Shown in pieces: positions 63,143 through 64,000 of a stretch of DNA of 64,000 nucleotides; position 1 is the stretch's first letter; every line of letters begins with the position of its first letter. This DNA comes from Algoriphagus alkaliphilus (lineage in GTDB: Bacteria > Bacteroidota > Bacteroidia > Cytophagales > Cyclobacteriaceae): assembly GCF_900103735.1 (NCBI RefSeq), contig NZ_FMXE01000019.1:1-64000 (forward strand). Direction: 5' to 3'. The notes under the pieces were generated by a model. The model searched no databases. It worked only from the letters and a program-made list of their open reading frames with translations, and was not told the DNA's origin. Made by a program: the position numbers and the translations under genes.

Positions 63143-63925
63143 ATGGCTAATAACAGCAACTCGTTTAAAGCAAAGTTCTACGGCAATTGGATGCCAAAAA
63201 TCTACGGTATTGGTGCCTCTGTCGTAATTTTAGGTGCAATGTTTAAAATTCTGGATTGGCAATTTGCCAACATCATGATCGGTGTTGGATTGACCACAGA
63301 AGCAATAATATTTTTTCTTTCTTCATTTGAGCCAAAAGCAGAAGAAATGGACTGGAGTAAAATTTATCCTGAACTTGCTGATGGAGGTTCTAAAAAGACC
63401 AAGGGAGACGATGTTTCTGCCAAATTGGATGACATGCTTGCAAAAGCTAAAATAGGCCCGGAATTGATAGAAAGCTTGGGTAAAGGGATGCAAAATTTAG
63501 CAACATCGGCAGAAAAAATGGGTAATCTTTCTGATGCTGCCGTTGCTACAAATGAGTATGCGACAAATGTAAAATCCGCTGCAAAGACTTTGGTGGATAT
63601 GAATGCTTCTTATAGCAAAACCGCAGCAGCCCTTACCGAAATGTCTGCAGCTTCTCAGGATGCAAAAGCATACCATACTCAAGTTCAGAATGTAACTAAA
63701 AATCTTTCTGCACTGAATACAGTTTATGAAATGGAATTGCAGGATGCAAACAGCCATGTAAAGACATTGAATAAATTCTACAGCAATATGACTTCAGCTA
63801 TGCAAGGCTTGTCCGAAGCAGGTAAGGAAACTGAAGCATTTAAAAATGAATTGGTCAAGTTGAATCAAAACGTTAGCTCGCTTAATAAAATTTATGGCGG
63901 AATGCTTTCAGCCATGAAAGGTTAA
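63143..63925 (+). CDS. gldL: Gliding/T9SS inner-membrane motor protein GldL
   Basis: A 260-residue cytoplasmic-membrane protein. Two membrane helices cover about 20-70 (YGIGASVVILGAMFKILDW, then NIMIGVGLTTEAIIFFLSSF). The conserved Glu in the second helix (TTEAII) is proposed to carry protons, and GldL with GldM forms the proton-driven motor of gliding and type IX secretion. The long cytoplasmic tail is a coiled-coil with LNxxY repeats (near 153, 187, 210 and 248). It lies 43 bp after gldK and 37 bp before gldM. Confidence 0.94.
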   Translation: MANNSNSFKAKFYGNWMPKIYGIGASVVILGAMFKILDWQFANIMIGVGLTTEAIIFFLSSFEPKAEEMDWSKIYPELADGGSKKTKGDDVSAKLDDMLAKAKIGPELIESLGKGMQNLATSAEKMGNLSDAAVATNEYATNVKSAAKTLVDMNASYSKTAAALTEMSAASQDAKAYHTQVQNVTKNLSALNTVYEMELQDANSHVKTLNKFYSNMTSAMQGLSEAGKETEAFKNELVKLNQNVSSLNKIYGGMLSAMKG

Positions 63926-63962
63926 TTAATCCCAAACATCTAAATAATAGATACTAAATAAG

Positions 63963-64000
63963 ATGGCAGGAGCTAAAGAGACACCTAGGCAGAGGATGAT
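63963..64000 (+). CDS. gldM: Start of gldM (cut by the window edge)
   Basis: The last 38 bases encode MAGAKETPRQRM, which matches the conserved N-terminus of GldM (MAGxKETPRQKM), the periplasmic stalk partner of GldL. Its position, 37 bp after gldL, fits. Only the first 12 codons are visible. Confidence 0.88.
   Translation, partial: MAGAKETPRQRM

Overview
The window looks like a chromosomal segment of a gliding-type Bacteroidota, most likely order Cytophagales (Algoriphagus/Cyclobacteriaceae-like; this placement is inferred from gene content, not from a database search). The pointers are a type IX secretion/gliding cluster (PorP/SprF, GldK, GldL, start of GldM) at the right edge, SusC-type carboxypeptidase-regulatory/TonB plug proteins, DUF2851, DUF4271 and DUF4221 genes, the rpsU-xerC-hpf block, atpD-atpC apart from the rest of the ATP synthase genes, and promoters of the Bacteroidota type (-7 TAnnTTTG). 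No rRNA, tRNA, intact transposase, prophage or CRISPR array was found.

Layout. 1-917: two tandem 88-89 bp hairpin repeats leading into an RluA-type pseudouridine synthase. 1073-5559: a phosphohistidine-phosphatase-like lipoprotein, then a glycerol operon (glpD, glpK, glpF) with a third copy of the hairpin repeat between glpK and glpF. 5683-12448: D-Ala-D-Ala ligase, a DPP IV-type exopeptidase, a frameshifted lipoprotein, small unknown genes, a metallo-beta-lactamase/rhodanese sulfur enzyme and an NlpC/P60 lipoprotein. 12608-17733: atpD-atpC, a DUF4221-like lipoprotein behind a tiny Cys-rich exported peptide gene broken by an in-frame TAA, then rpsU-xerC-hpf. 17796-27134: two glycosyltransferases and a flippase-like membrane protein, pyrF, a YefM/YoeB toxin-antitoxin pair, DUF2851, a NeuD-type acyltransferase, trhO and a nucleoside phosphorylase. 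27392-38374: an outer-membrane receptor-like protein, remnants of an AlkD-type gene and of a RelE-type toxin, an ABC-F ATPase, a deformylase-like protein, a Fic protein whose motif His is Gln and which is bracketed by palindromic repeats, a threonine dehydratase-like enzyme, a DUF4143-type ATPase behind several inverted repeats, and an App1-like phosphatase. 39523-49011: gltX, two adjacent paralogues joining a carboxypeptidase-regulatory domain, a macroglobulin-like region and a TonB plug without a barrel, a small barrel protein, aroQ and a class V aminotransferase. 49097-57103 (minus strand): two SurA/PpiD-type periplasmic isomerases, a three-gene partner-switching module (SpoIIE-type phosphatase, STAS antagonist, RsbW-type kinase), a DciA-like protein and HemW. 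57149-64000: BamA/TamA-like barrel, DUF4271, HemD, PorP/SprF, GldK, GldL and the first codons of GldM.

How the genes work together. glpF-glpK-glpD form a full route for glycerol uptake, phosphorylation and oxidation. The right end combines outer-membrane assembly and chaperone genes with the T9SS/gliding trans-envelope complex. The partner-switching genes form a self-contained signalling unit with no sigma factor nearby. The less ordinary content is small: structured repeats placed directly before start codons, decayed toxin-antitoxin and repair genes, a broken exported peptide, an atypical Fic protein, and the pair of barrel-less plug proteins.
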